64,000 bases of DNA from Tremella fuciformis (taxonomy: Eukaryota; Basidiomycota; Tremellomycetes; Tremellales; Tremellaceae): contig CP136493.1 of assembly GCA_032768795.1 (NCBI GenBank), positions 1,178,001-1,242,000 of the forward strand. Direction: 5' to 3'. Below the pieces are notes generated by a model, which did not search any database, was not told where the DNA came from, and worked only from the letters and a program-made list of their open reading frames with translations. Positions 10,083 to 20,261 of the stretch are shown here, one piece after another; positions within the stretch are counted from its first letter, which is position 1, and every line of letters starts with the position of its first letter. A program made the position numbers and the translations under genes.

Positions 10083-10430
10083 GTCGTGAGCGCGAGGAGT
10101 GATGAGTAGGAGTCAACACCGGTCAGTCCCTGGTGAGAGCCGAGCAGCTGCTCCAAACGGCGCGCGGGAACGATGCGATTGTGAACGACGTCAAGAGAAA
10201 CGATGTCATAATGACTGTCAAAACGGTGACAGAAGACTGACTTGAACGATGTAGAGAAGACGAGGTGATAAGACCGTCGTTAAATAACACGTGTCCACTT
10301 TGGCGATCCATAGAACCTTTGTCATAGCCATGACGCGATCCACCAAAAGAAGCTGACTTGAAATTCATCTGCAGCGGCAACTTTCATCTTCCTCTCATCA
10401 TCTCATCGACGACAAGGCGCATGTCTGGGC
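10083..10430. promoter_or_regulatory. divergent gap between integrase and OPT genes
   Basis: A 348-base gap holding both promoters. A weak match to the repeat arm (GAAGCTGACTTGAA near 10350) lies in the same direct orientation as in copies D and E. It is too degenerate to call a copy. Nothing else is seen. Confidence 0.4.
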
Positions 10431-13207
10431 ATGATGAACCCAGTGTGCGTCCACTGGGCAAGCATGTTGAAGGCAGCGCTGACGCGTTGCAGATCGCCCA
10501 CTTCGTCCCGAGGGCTACTGTATAACGTCCCGAGTACAGAGGAGGAAGACGACTATGATGATGGGATCGAGGAAGAGGTGCTCGAAGGCGACTTCACTGT
10601 GCGCGCAGTGACAGTGGGCTTGCTTGTAGGGTGAGTTGAGCCTTCTCGTCTGCTCGGCGATAGCTAGTGACTTGGATAGTGGGCTAAAGCACAGGGTGCT
10701 GATATGCGCAACGAACATCCACCTAGGCTTACAATCCGGTCAGCCTGCCTCCCCTCTGCTCCGGATTCTTGCGCCTGCGCAGGCATACCAGAGTCACAAG
10801 GATGAAGCTGACGTGCAGGCTGGGTGTCCATGATGCCTCTTCAATCCGCTCTGGTGGGCTTTGGGATCCTCAAAGTGATCCCCGAAGCCTTGCCGCGGTT
10901 CTTCCCATCTATGAACACCTTCACGCCTCAGGAGAACGTGATCCTGCAGACGGTCGCAGTGGCCACGGGCACGATGCCCCTTGCGGCGGGACTCGTGGGC
11001 ATCGTGCCTGCGCTGGAAATGATGAGCGTGGAGGATGACGGGCGGGGTCCGATCGTGCTGGGTTATGGGAATCTGGTGCTGTGGTGTTCGGGCGGTGCGT
11101 CCTAATCATACTAGAGATGATGGCTGACATCAGTCGCATTCTTCGGGTCAGCTCTATGAAGATCGCCATAAGCGGAGCTGATGCGTAGCGTGTTTCTGGC
11201 TGCCCCGCTCAGGCGGCAGGTGGTGAGTTGCACTAATCCTCTCGCTCCTTCGGCTGACCCCAGATCATCAAGGAGAAGCTGGTCTTTCCTTCCGGCAGTG
11301 AGCATGCTCCTTGATTACCTGGTTACATCCGCTGAACAGTCAGCGGCCACAGCCCGGCTCATCTCTCTCCTGCACAAAGTCCCCATGCCTTCAAGCCCCA
11401 CTACCGGTCACACCTCTGCTCCTGCTTCTACTGCGGGGTATCGGCGACTCCCGCGATCGTCTCGCTCCATGTCGCCCACAGAGAGAACGACCGAGTCGCC
11501 TTCGAAGCGAGAGAAAGAGGCGGATGTTATGAGCGGCTCGGGGTGGTGGATCTTGGGGACGAGCTTTGCTGCCGCCGGGGGTCTCACCGTAAGCCCAGGC
11601 TGCATTGGCTTTGCCTCTCCAGCTTACGAAGCAGCTGATCAGTTTCATGTTCCCCATCATATTTGCTATACCCCTGTTTGACGTCCTCACCTTGCCGTTT
11701 GGCATCAGCCTCGCCGCTGACTGGCTCTGGTGGTGCGCCGATTTCAGCTCATCTTGAACAGCAGCTCACCCTAGGTTTACCCCTTCGCTGTCTTATGTCG
11801 GTCAGGGAATCATCATGGGTTTTCCCGTCACACTGTCCATGAACGCTGGCATGTTGGTCGGCTGGGCCGTGCTATCGCCCATCTCGAAACAGCTGGGCTG
11901 GGCACCAGGGCGAGTAGGATCCACCAACAACGGTGCACGAGGTTGGATTGTGAGTCTTTCTGCTCAATCTACCCACCGACTCAAGACCAGCTTTGGGTAG
12001 CCCTGGCTATCATGATCGCCGAATCGATCATCTCCCTTCTCCCCATCACCATTGCCTATATCCGCGCCAGCTTCCGGCGATACCAGCAGCGCAAGGCGGG
12101 CCCAAGGGTGTTCCAGCCCTCTTCGCCTACTCGTACCAACAACGGTGACTACTTTGAGCCTTCTGACGAAGACGACGACGACGATCCCGAAATCGAGCCG
12201 CCAGAACGTCTCGTTCCTCTATCGTGGGTTCAGTGGGGACTAGGTGGTACCGGTCTCCTTGGTGTCTTATTGGTGTGGTGGGTGTTTGGCAGCGATGGCA
12301 TCCACCCGTGGGCCACAGCTATCGGCTTCGTTCTCGCCAGTGTGCTCGCTTTGATCGGGGTCCGCGCTCTGGGCGAGACTGACCTGAACCCAGTCAGCTA
12401 TCACGATGGGATCGTCACCATAGCTAACGCTCAGGTGTCTGGTATTGGCAAAATCAGCCAGCTGCTCTTTGCCGTGTTGCAGCCTGGCAACGTGGTAGCG
12501 AACATCATTGCTGGCGGTGTGGCTGAGGCCGGTGCTCAGCAGTGAGTTCAAGCGGATAAGCCACTGAGCGCTGCTCATTCTGCAGAGCTGGCGATTTGAT
12601 GCAGGACCTCAAGACCGGTCATCTCCTCCGAGCCGCACCGCGGTCTCAGTTCTACGGCCAGATGATTGGGTCGCTTGCCAGTGTGTTCGTTTCTGCCGCG
12701 GGGTACAAGTTCTATACGTCGGTATACCAAGTCCCGGGACCGCAGTTCGCCGTGCCGTCCGCCGGTGTCTGGTTGAATCTCGCTCGACTGCTTAACAATG
12801 GTCACCTCCCTTCGCACGTCGTGCCCTTCATGCTGTCTTTTGGGCTCATCTTCGCCATCATCTCCTTTCTCAAAGCGTTCCGCACCTCATTGGCCGCGCT
12901 TCACCCCTCGTTCGACCGCTTCGTCCCGTATCTCCCGTCCGGCATCGCTTTCGCTGTCGGCTTCCTCAACTCGCCCTCGTTCTCTCTGGCGAGGTTGATC
13001 GGTGGCTACATCGCCTACAGGACCGCCAAAGCGAGCGGGACGGGGGAGACGCCCTTGTTGGCCATTGTCACTGCGAGTGGGTTCGTCCTTGGAGAAGGTG
13101 TGGTCAACGTCGTCATGCTCGGTATGGCCAGTGCGGGCTTTGGCCCGGTGAGCTGTTTTGGGTGTGGGCTCGGTGGTGGGGGATACTGCTCGGGGGGATG
13201 TCCATAA
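10431..13207 (+). CDS. oligopeptide (OPT family) transporter
   Basis: A many-exon gene for a polytopic membrane protein. Recognisable OPT segments in order: FTVRAVTVGLLVG, then NIHLGLQSGWVSMMPLQSAL (the conserved NxxxGLQxGW-type motif), IIKEKLVFPSG, GWWILGTSFAAAGG, GIIMGFPVTLSMNAGMLVGW, STNNGARGWI, then after a cytosolic acidic loop ISQLLFAVLQPGNVVANI, GDLMQDLKTGHLLRA, and SGFVLGEGVVNVVMLGMASA. It ends in a Cys/Gly-rich tail (CFGCGLGGGGYCSGGC), common in fungal OPT proteins. Members import small peptides or glutathione-like compounds, and some move metal chelates, across the plasma membrane. Start: the ATG at 10431 is in frame after removal of a 46-nt intron (GTGCGT...TTGCAG); the ATG at 10421 is out of frame. 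Confidence 0.86.
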
Positions 13208-13430
13208 TCTTGTAGCAGCAAGTGTTGAATGTCGCATCAAAGTGTCAGAAAGACAAGCATCGTAGAGTTAGACCGCATCTGTCGATCTCATCCATCTTTG
13301 TATGCATTCTAGCTCTTTATAGACAACGTTCTCCAATGATACCATTCTACTCGTCTCTCCAGTGTCCTCTGGTACGTGGTCCATCCATGCGTGGAGGTTT
13401 TGTGGTTCGGAGGGTGGGGAGAGGAGATGT

Positions 13431-14897
13431 CTACCGCCTCGCCCGCAGAGTCCGCTTGATCTCCTGCACCTCGCGCTTCTTGAGCTCGGTCAGAGTGTGC
13501 AGGACGTCCGAGTTGAAGAGCCACCCGTCTTGCGGCGCCACGCCCGCCGAGAAGGTCGAGTCCCAGTCGGCGAGGATCCCCTTGACGATGGGCTCGCCGG
13601 CGATGAGGATGTTGGCCACGGCCGGGTCGAAGCCGCCCTGGTCGGCCTGGAACGAGGTGACGCTGGGGTCAGCACCCGGAGCGCGCAGTACGGCGTTTGC
13701 CGCTCTCCCCAAGAAGAGCAGGCAAAGTGACGCTGAAGACAGGAGACAAGCGGAAAGGGGCGCGGACACTCACGCGTCCTGCGTCGGCGGCTCGCGGTCA
13801 AAGTCGCTGCATGTGCGCATGAGAATGACGCGCGAAAAGTCCATGAGGCCCGCCTTGTCCGCGCGGATCATGGCCTCGAACGACGCGTTGTCCTCCTGCG
13901 CCGTGGTCGCGTACTGCCCCGTGCCGTTCGTCCAGAGCGACGTGATGTTGCCAAACGCCTCGCTGAGGAGGGAGCCGCCGTAGTACACGTCAGAAGTGGC
14001 GACGTCGCCGTAGAAGACGGCCGGCGGCTGGTTGGCCGGCGCGTAGTCGTACATGGCGCGGTAGGCCGCCGCGTCGTCCGTGTCGTTGAGCGCGACGCCG
14101 GCCGTGTAGCCCAGCACGGCGTCGCGGAGGTTGGTGTTGAGCTCGAAGACCTCGGTGCCGTAGGCGTAGGTCGCCTTCTCGCCAGGGGCGTAGGTGCCGT
14201 AGAGGTAGTACCCCGTGGACCAGTTGGACGGCATCTGCCTCGCGTCGATCTCGTAGGCGAGGGCGACCTGGACCGCGTAGCGCGCGAGCGAGACCGAGCC
14301 GAGCGTCCCCATGTACGGGTTGACGCCGGCGATGCCGGCGATGAGGCTGCACTCAGCCCTCCCCCTCCCCTACCCCCGGAGTGCCTTTCAGACTCACAAA
14401 TAGGTGCAGGTAAAGTCAAAGTCCGGGTCGAGGAGGAGAGCCTGGGATAAGTCTCCTTCCGAGCTTTGTGGAGCGACGCACCGTGACAGAGCACGCGGCG
14501 TTGATCTCGGCCTCTCCAGTGATCATGTGGCACACGTCGCCCGCTGCGTCGCAGGTGATCTGCGGGTAGAGCGGGGACAGGCCGGCGGCAGTCAGGTTGG
14601 TCGTGAGCTGCAGGGCGTCGGTCCAGACGCTCTCAGAGTCGAACATCCTGATGCGTCAGCTCGCTGCTCTTCTTCACTTGTCACCCCTGTCTCCCTCGTC
14701 CTGCGCCATCTGCGACCTGTAGAACCTGCCAAAGAGGAGTTGACTCACGAGAGGATCATGACTTTCGGGGCAATCTTGGTGGCCCATCGTTTCTCCACTG
14801 CCTGGCCAGCCGGAGCCGCAATGGCAGCCGGGGCGGGGACGGCGAGGGTGCTCACGACGCCCGCGAGCGCAGTGAGGGCGGTCAAGACGCTTCGCAT
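13431..14897 (-). CDS. purine nucleoside permease (NUP)-family protein, secreted or surface
   Basis: The ATG at 14897 starts a hydrophobic leader (MRSVLTALTALAGVVSTLAV) followed by a Lys-Arg site (AVEKRW), fitting a signal peptide plus a Kex2-like processing site. Exons then give the NUP-type regions SESVWTDALQLTTNLTAAGL, ITCDAAGDVCHMITGEAEIN, IAGVNPYMGTLGSVSLARYA, MPSNWSTGYYLYGTYAPGE and, near the end, GGFDPAVANILIAGEPIVKG. The family was named from a Candida nucleoside permease, although the fold is related to nucleoside phosphorylases, so the actual activity (transport or nucleoside cleavage) is uncertain. The final exon ends TLRARR at 13431. A TATAAAG box on the minus strand lies at 14954-14960, about 57 bases before the start codon. 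Confidence 0.82.
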
Positions 14898-15458
14898 GCT
14901 GCTGGACTCGGTCAGTCTTGAAACAGTGACAACTGCAGACGAGCCAGGAAAGTCTTTATACTGTGCAAGGTCGGGCGCCCGGCAGGCTAGGGCTAGTATC
15001 GCCCTTCCGGTCCTCGCTAGCGTCTAGTCAGTGAAATGAAACGGAATGGGGCATCCAGGGCTCCACGTCCGATCTTGTCGGCTTGCGGACCGGGAAGCTG
15101 GCTGGCTGCATGTCAGATCCACAACTACAAGAGAGAAGCAAGAGGAGAGAGGGGAAGAGAAGAGGATATCTTATCGCTCGTTTATAACCAGAACCGCGTG
15201 GTAGCTTCAGACTCGGGAACCCTCAGGCACTACTTGTCTCTCTGCTCTTGCCTGCGTCGTTCGCCACGGCATTGGAACCCTCGTTTTAGGCCCAGCAGCT
15301 GGCAGAGATAAGAGTTACGGTGGACCAATGCCAGGCATGCAAGCATTACTTCGTGAATGGTCATAACCTATGGATCGTCACAAAGTCCAAATGTCCACCA
15401 CAGACCACGGGTACCTATTCACCCCCTGCCCTGTGCCCTACTATGCCTCCGGGCGAGA
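14898..15458. other. intergenic, promoter of the NUP-family gene
   Basis: It contains the TATAAAG box noted for the NUP gene and an A/G-rich stretch near 15125-15170. The remainder, next to the glyoxal oxidase stop codon, should be 3' UTR. No gene is recognised. Confidence 0.5.
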
Positions 15459-17330
15459 TCATCTCGTACTCGACCCATACTGCGCCATGACCTGCGCACT
15501 GATGGTCGACCCGGGTAAAACGGACGATGCCTTGAGGGTCTGCTCCCCAATGACCCCGTCACCGACCGTGATGAACGACGCCTGGCTCGGGATACCGTCT
15601 ACGACAATGAAGAAGAGCGCAGGCCCCGGAGCTAGACATCAGCCATCTTCACTTCGCCCGAATCGAGTGCTCACCCAGGATGGCTGGGTTCGGCGGCAGC
15701 TGCGCAACATGCAGTGTCGCACCGCCGTTGTCGTTGGTCGTAAATGTCGTGTCCAGCTCCACATGTCGCATGCCCATGTTCATCGTGTGCGTCGAGAATC
15801 CCGTACGCTCAATGACAGCCTTGGTCTTATTGATGTTCAATGTGTTGTTGAAGAGGTCCGTCAAGGTGAACGTCACGTCAAAGTAGTCACCGCCGTAGGT
15901 GATGTTGGTTGGCATGCCCGATGGATTTGGCTTGTCGTGATCGGCATAGTCGGGATAGAAGATCTCGACTTGATACTGTGTGAAATAGGTGTAGGTGGGG
16001 TTAGTCGTCTTGTCGACGTAATCCGCATTGGGGTTCGAGCCCGACACAAAGACCGTGCCATCAGGAAGGAGCGTCGCGGACGAGTGATACATCCGCGGGA
16101 TGGTCGATACGCCGGCTTTGGCCCAGCGAGAACCCAATGCAGCCGATGGATCGTAGTACCAAGATTGATACTGCGGGTTGTCGGCAAACGACTCGCCAAT
16201 GACCCAGTTCAAGGTACCGGTGTTGTCGTAACCCGCGACACCTGTCCTCGCACCGTTCAAATACAAGATTCTTCCGTCAGGGAGATTGATCATGTTGCCC
16301 ATGCTGCGACCGCTGTCAAGCTCATCCACATCGCGCCAGACAAGCTCGACATCGGGTGTGATGGTCGAGCAGTTGCCGTCCGCCGGATATTGCGATACAG
16401 GCCAGTTTGTCGTCCACTGATCCGCCTCGAGGTCCATTCCGCCGCAAAAGATGAGCGTAGCGGTCCAGTTGTTCTGCGGTGTCAAGGGATACATGGCTGT
16501 CCCACCTGACGCCGGGTAGACCTTGACGGAATGAGGGATGTCGGGAATGTCGTACTCGATCTTGTTCTGCCAGTCGAAGATCTCCGCCTGGAACTCTGCC
16601 TGGATGAAGAGGTTGCCGGATGGCAAGAGCCATGTGAGTGGGAAGAGGTTGACGGGCATGGTCTTTTCCAGAAACTGGAGGGTAAAAGGCTCGCCCTTGG
16701 AAGGAAAGAACTGCGCATGAGCAGCTGCCTGTCACACACGCGTGAATCGCTCACCTCGGCGGTCGGGTTGTTCTGAGCGGAAGAATCGTAGTTGACATAC
16801 CCACCCCACTCACAACCACCAATGATGATTGCACTCCCATCTTGCAGTGTCTCCAGCGTGGGATACCACCTCCTGCTCGTCATATAGAGGTTCGGATCGT
16901 CGAGCCATTCGCAAGTCTCATCGTCACACGGGTCAAGCAGCCGCACCGCCTTGCCACCGTCATAGTTGTCATACGGGCTTGTCCCACCCGTCGTCGCCGC
17001 GCCATTCGTCGTGACCGGCTGGTTGCCGCCCACATTCAGCCAAGTCCCGTTGCCCAACACCGTGCCTCCCGCGCAGAACGAATTGGAATAGACGTCCATG
17101 GGGCGGAACTCGTTGGTCGCAAGGTCGTACTCCGTCGCCCAGGCCGGGTGGTTATTGACAGTCGCATTGTTCTTCTCGGTCTTGTCGACTATATATACCT
17201 TGCCAGGCCGGCCGAGGAAGAGTTGCTGGGCGGATACCCCGGAGAGGCCGACGTATTCGTACGTGTTGGCTTTTTGCGCCGAGACGCTGAGCGGCGGGAG
17301 AAGGAATGACGCGAGGGTGAGGACGTGCAT
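15459..17330 (-). CDS. glyoxal/galactose oxidase-like secreted copper radical oxidase
   Basis: Three exons. The ATG at 17330 gives MHVLTLASFLLPPLSVSAQ, a clear secretion signal. The N-terminal part has EFRPMDVYSNSFCAGGTVLG, whose Cys is the expected partner of the Tyr-Cys cofactor, then Kelch-like strands (LDDPNLYMTSRRWYPTLETL, DGSAIIIGG). Exon 2 begins FFPSKGEPFTLQFLEK and contains RMYHSSATLLPDGTVFVSGS and FSTHTMNMGMRHVELD with the copper-ligand His region. The last exon (PGPALFFIVVDGIPSQ) stops at 15459. Such enzymes oxidise aldehydes such as glyoxal and methylglyoxal to acids and release hydrogen peroxide outside the cell. About 580 residues. An upstream in-frame ATG at 17363 would put a hydrophilic stretch before the signal and is less likely. 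Confidence 0.87.
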
Positions 17331-17624
17331 GATCGTCGATGTCCGCGATGACTGCGAGACCATGCTGGAACGAGAGTGAAGGCCGCGAGACGCCTGACCC
17401 ACTAGGAAAGGTCGGTGGCTCTGGCGGTCCGAGCACGAGCGTGTCGCGTAGAGGGAAGGGCAACAACCGGTCCTATGGTTGTTGCTCTCGAGCCGGCGAG
17501 CTTAAGATCGGGCGTCTCGTAGGAGAGATGGACAAAGAGCGCGCAGACCCCTCTGGCACCTCCGCTACAAGATGTTTAGACAAGAGGCAATACAGATGTA
17601 GTCGACAACGGGGTATGACGCTCA

Positions 17625-18851
17625 AACTAGGTAGATCGTGCGGGAAAGTGCGCGATAGGGCGTAGCTCGTTATTTCAATTCTTTTTTAGCTCCGAATTTC
17701 TAATCAGGTTTGCAAGTTACTGTTCTCAGGCAATTTGGAAAACCTAATGCAATTCTTTGTTTTTTGGTTCCGTTAGACATGGGGGTCCCGCCCCCCCCCC
17801 AAGACCCTCCCTTGCGCCTAGCGGTGCAGCCATTGCAGCCCTTACGGGTCAAGCATCCGGCAAAGCCGATGTACTGTAGGACATTGATTAGTTGCAAGCT
17901 AAAGCACTTCATCAAGAGATGCTCAAGTGCTTGTTGGGCATGCTAGGCTGATCAAATGCTCATAGGCATACCAAGCTGGTCACAGGGGCTATGTCACAGC
18001 TGCCACCTGGCAAACCTGTTGCACAAGCCAGTTGGCACGTTGGCCACGCCTCCATGATCACCAACGCACGTCTACAACCCTCGTCCCAGCCCAGCACGCC
18101 TGTCAGACACGTGAGAATACCGTCAAGCCTCAAGTAGCTTTGACGAGCCTCGAGTAGCCTCGACGACTCTAGAGCTGAAGCCTCGTCGATGGTGTTTCAA
18201 GAGAAAGCCCAGGGCGGTGCAGAGGAGGGTACGGGTGATATATATACAAGTCCTCACCCGTAGACCGTCCTTAGCACCGTGGTATTGAGTCCCATGGATA
18301 GAAAGTAATGGCGCAGTCATGTTGTTGACGCACAAGAGGCTGTAGGACACACCCTCTTGTGAAGAACAGAGATAGATCGACAGAGAGCACGGTGTGAGAG
18401 GGGCCCATCAGTCGACGACCGGCCTGGCCCCGTGTCACGAATAGGCGCGTGACACCTGACAACCGACGTCTATATAGCTGGGATCCGAGCATGGGTGGCC
18501 ATGAGTCGGATCATTGTGCCCTTTTGGTTCAATGGTTAGCAGCCAGCTATGCTATCCGGCGTGACACCCCGTGACGCCAGTCTTGTCAGATTTGCGCTAT
18601 TGTAATCATTTTGGTGCACTGACAGGACGGTCTGGCAGTAGCTATGTAGGCGATTGGTTTGGTTACAGAGATCATTCCATGCATCAGCCTCATGCATAGA
18701 TCTTTCTTCTCTGACGAGAGGCAATTTGGGAAGGACACAATGCATATCAGGATTGTCCACTGAATCACGGAATTTCCTTATTTAATTCCCCCATTTACCG
18801 TTTTCGTTCCAGGGACACCCGCAGAAATTCGCCCCGTAAGAGCTACGCTGA
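17625..18851 (-). mobile_element. repetitive element copy 1, split by an insertion
   Basis: Positions 17625-18023 and 18580-18851 match, in inverted orientation, the two consecutive halves of the element at 59290-59975. The shared sequence includes the hairpin CATCCGGC/GCCGGATG, a CGCCTAGCGG segment, a long C run next to ACATGGGGG, and an AT-rich stretch near TTTAATTCCCCCATTTACCG. By eye the copies are about 90% identical. No coding frame is conserved between them, so this is non-autonomous or non-coding repetitive DNA. Its class is not identified. Confidence 0.83.
18024..18579. mobile_element. 556-bp insertion inside repeat copy 1
   Basis: This segment is absent from the uninterrupted copy at 59290-59975, where the flanking bases are directly joined. 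It contains a TATATATA motif near 18239, several GTGACAC-type motifs near its right end and a TTTGGTTCAATGGTTAGCA stretch at about 18524 that resembles the D-arm of a tRNA. No clear target-site duplication or terminal inverted repeat could be fixed by eye. It may be an LTR-like or SINE-like fragment, or sequence lost from copy 2. Confidence 0.55.
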
Positions 18852-19033
18852 AGCTACGCTGAAAAGACCTGGCACAGCAAATGGTGTATGTTCCCTAGAT
18901 TTACGTAAATCTGTCGTCTGACAGAGACGCGCATGGGTGGTTGACGAGGGCTGAGCGTGAGGCAGACAGATGCATACAGGACGGGACGTTAGGCGCATAT
19001 ACAACGGCTGCTGGTGGACTGCATTATATCCCT

Positions 19034-19952
19034 CTAGATCCATTGCGAACGGTCCCAAGAGGGATCTGCTCCGTGAGCTGGCCGTGCACAATGACCTTCC
19101 TCTGACATGGACTCACCTTGCAGGAAAGCACATAGCACTTTGCTGCCTGTTTGAAGTAGCGGGTGCCCTGCGACGATCTCCAAGAACCTCTGAAGACCCT
19201 CTCTGCGCTGCTCAATGACGTCGTCGGTGAAGCGGTTCGTAAAGACCTGATCATTAGCGTCTCAGCTACTCGCAGAAGACGTTTGTAGGAGTTCTCACCT
19301 TTCCTGGTAGTGGGGGAATGTTGACTCTAGTGCTCTCTCGTTCCAAGATATCTCTGAAAGCTTCAAAATCCGAATATCGTCTTCGCACAACGGAATGGCG
19401 CAGCTTGAAGGCGGGTATATTGGTCTTCCTGTGAGCTCGGCTCGCAAGCGGCATCAGCTCGCTCACCATGCAGACAATCTCGTAGTCGGTGTACATCTTT
19501 CTTCCCATACCTGATGATCAGCTCCGGCAATTACCTTCACAACCCTGTCTCCAAAGCCAGTCAAGGAGTCACCCACCATGCGTCATTGGATTCCTGACTT
19601 CGATCTCTAAAAAGCTCTCCGGCACACTGTACATCTCCTCAAACTGCGCTGTCAGCATCACACTTCCCTCACACGAGCGACCTCACCGTCTGTGGCCGGC
19701 CCGCCATCCTCGCCATCTCCGAGAAGGTCAATCGCTGAGAAGAGTCGCTCCGTACGAACGGCGAGTGTGTGACCTCAACTACCCATCAACTCTCGCTGCA
19801 AGTTGCGCTCAGCTTGCCACTGACTCGGAGGGCTCTGCGGTCCGGGTGTATAATATGCTGCAACTGTCAGCACGCGCAGCCCTCTACAAGGGAGACGACC
19901 TACGGGAATCGGCCGATGGCCCGTGCAGGGGAGATTGTGGATTCATGGCCAT
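19034..19952 (-). CDS. SNX3: sorting nexin 3 (Grd19/SNX3), PX-domain retromer adaptor
   Basis: Several short exons join cleanly. [16 protein letters not shown], a second exon ending NLQRELM, then [15 protein letters not shown] and the core [83 protein letters not shown] and [13 protein letters not shown], ending at 19034. The PX motif RRRYSDF plus PPLPGK is the phosphatidylinositol-3-phosphate binding signature. SNX3 binds endosomes and works with retromer to recycle membrane proteins to the Golgi. The intron after YEIVCM uses GGAAG as its acceptor rather than the nearer CACAG, which would break the frame. It is divergent from the UBP14 gene, 309 bases away. Confidence 0.9.
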
Positions 19953-20261
19953 TTTGACCCGACCAAGTTGGGCCTGAGGGACGTTGGGAAGTGAGATCTG
20001 ACGCAAGAATACTCGAAGCCGGTCGCCAGCGGTAGGTTCTTATGCATAAAAGGAGACGAGAGCGCCGAAAGGGGGACTGGCTGGTACGGGCAGCACCTAA
20101 ATGTGGGGGCACAATAAGCTCCTGACGCTTGGCTTGGTGGGGCTCCATCTCATTGCCACCCCTGTCTATGCACGTCGCCTCATCCTGTCAACGTTGCATC
20201 ACATCCTTCTGCATCTCTCCTCTCACATCAGCTCTCGAGGCTGGGGCAGCTCGCACACATC

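Noticed and set aside
15370..16509. 379-codon plus-strand frame
   Set aside because: It lies opposite the glyoxal oxidase exons, which show clear motifs and splicing.
18024..18579. Solo LTR interpretation of the insert
   Set aside because: A TG...CA reading is possible only by including flanking bases, and the neighbouring 5-base sequences do not match as a target-site duplication.
17625..18851. Helitron interpretation of the repeat pair
   Set aside because: One end reads CTAG followed by T, but the other end is not preceded by A and no 3' hairpin is visible next to CTAG.
19437..19480. Possible AT-AC intron in SNX3
   Set aside because: A GT donor after YEIVCM and an AG at GGAAG give an in-frame join to TNIPAFK, so no exotic intron is needed.
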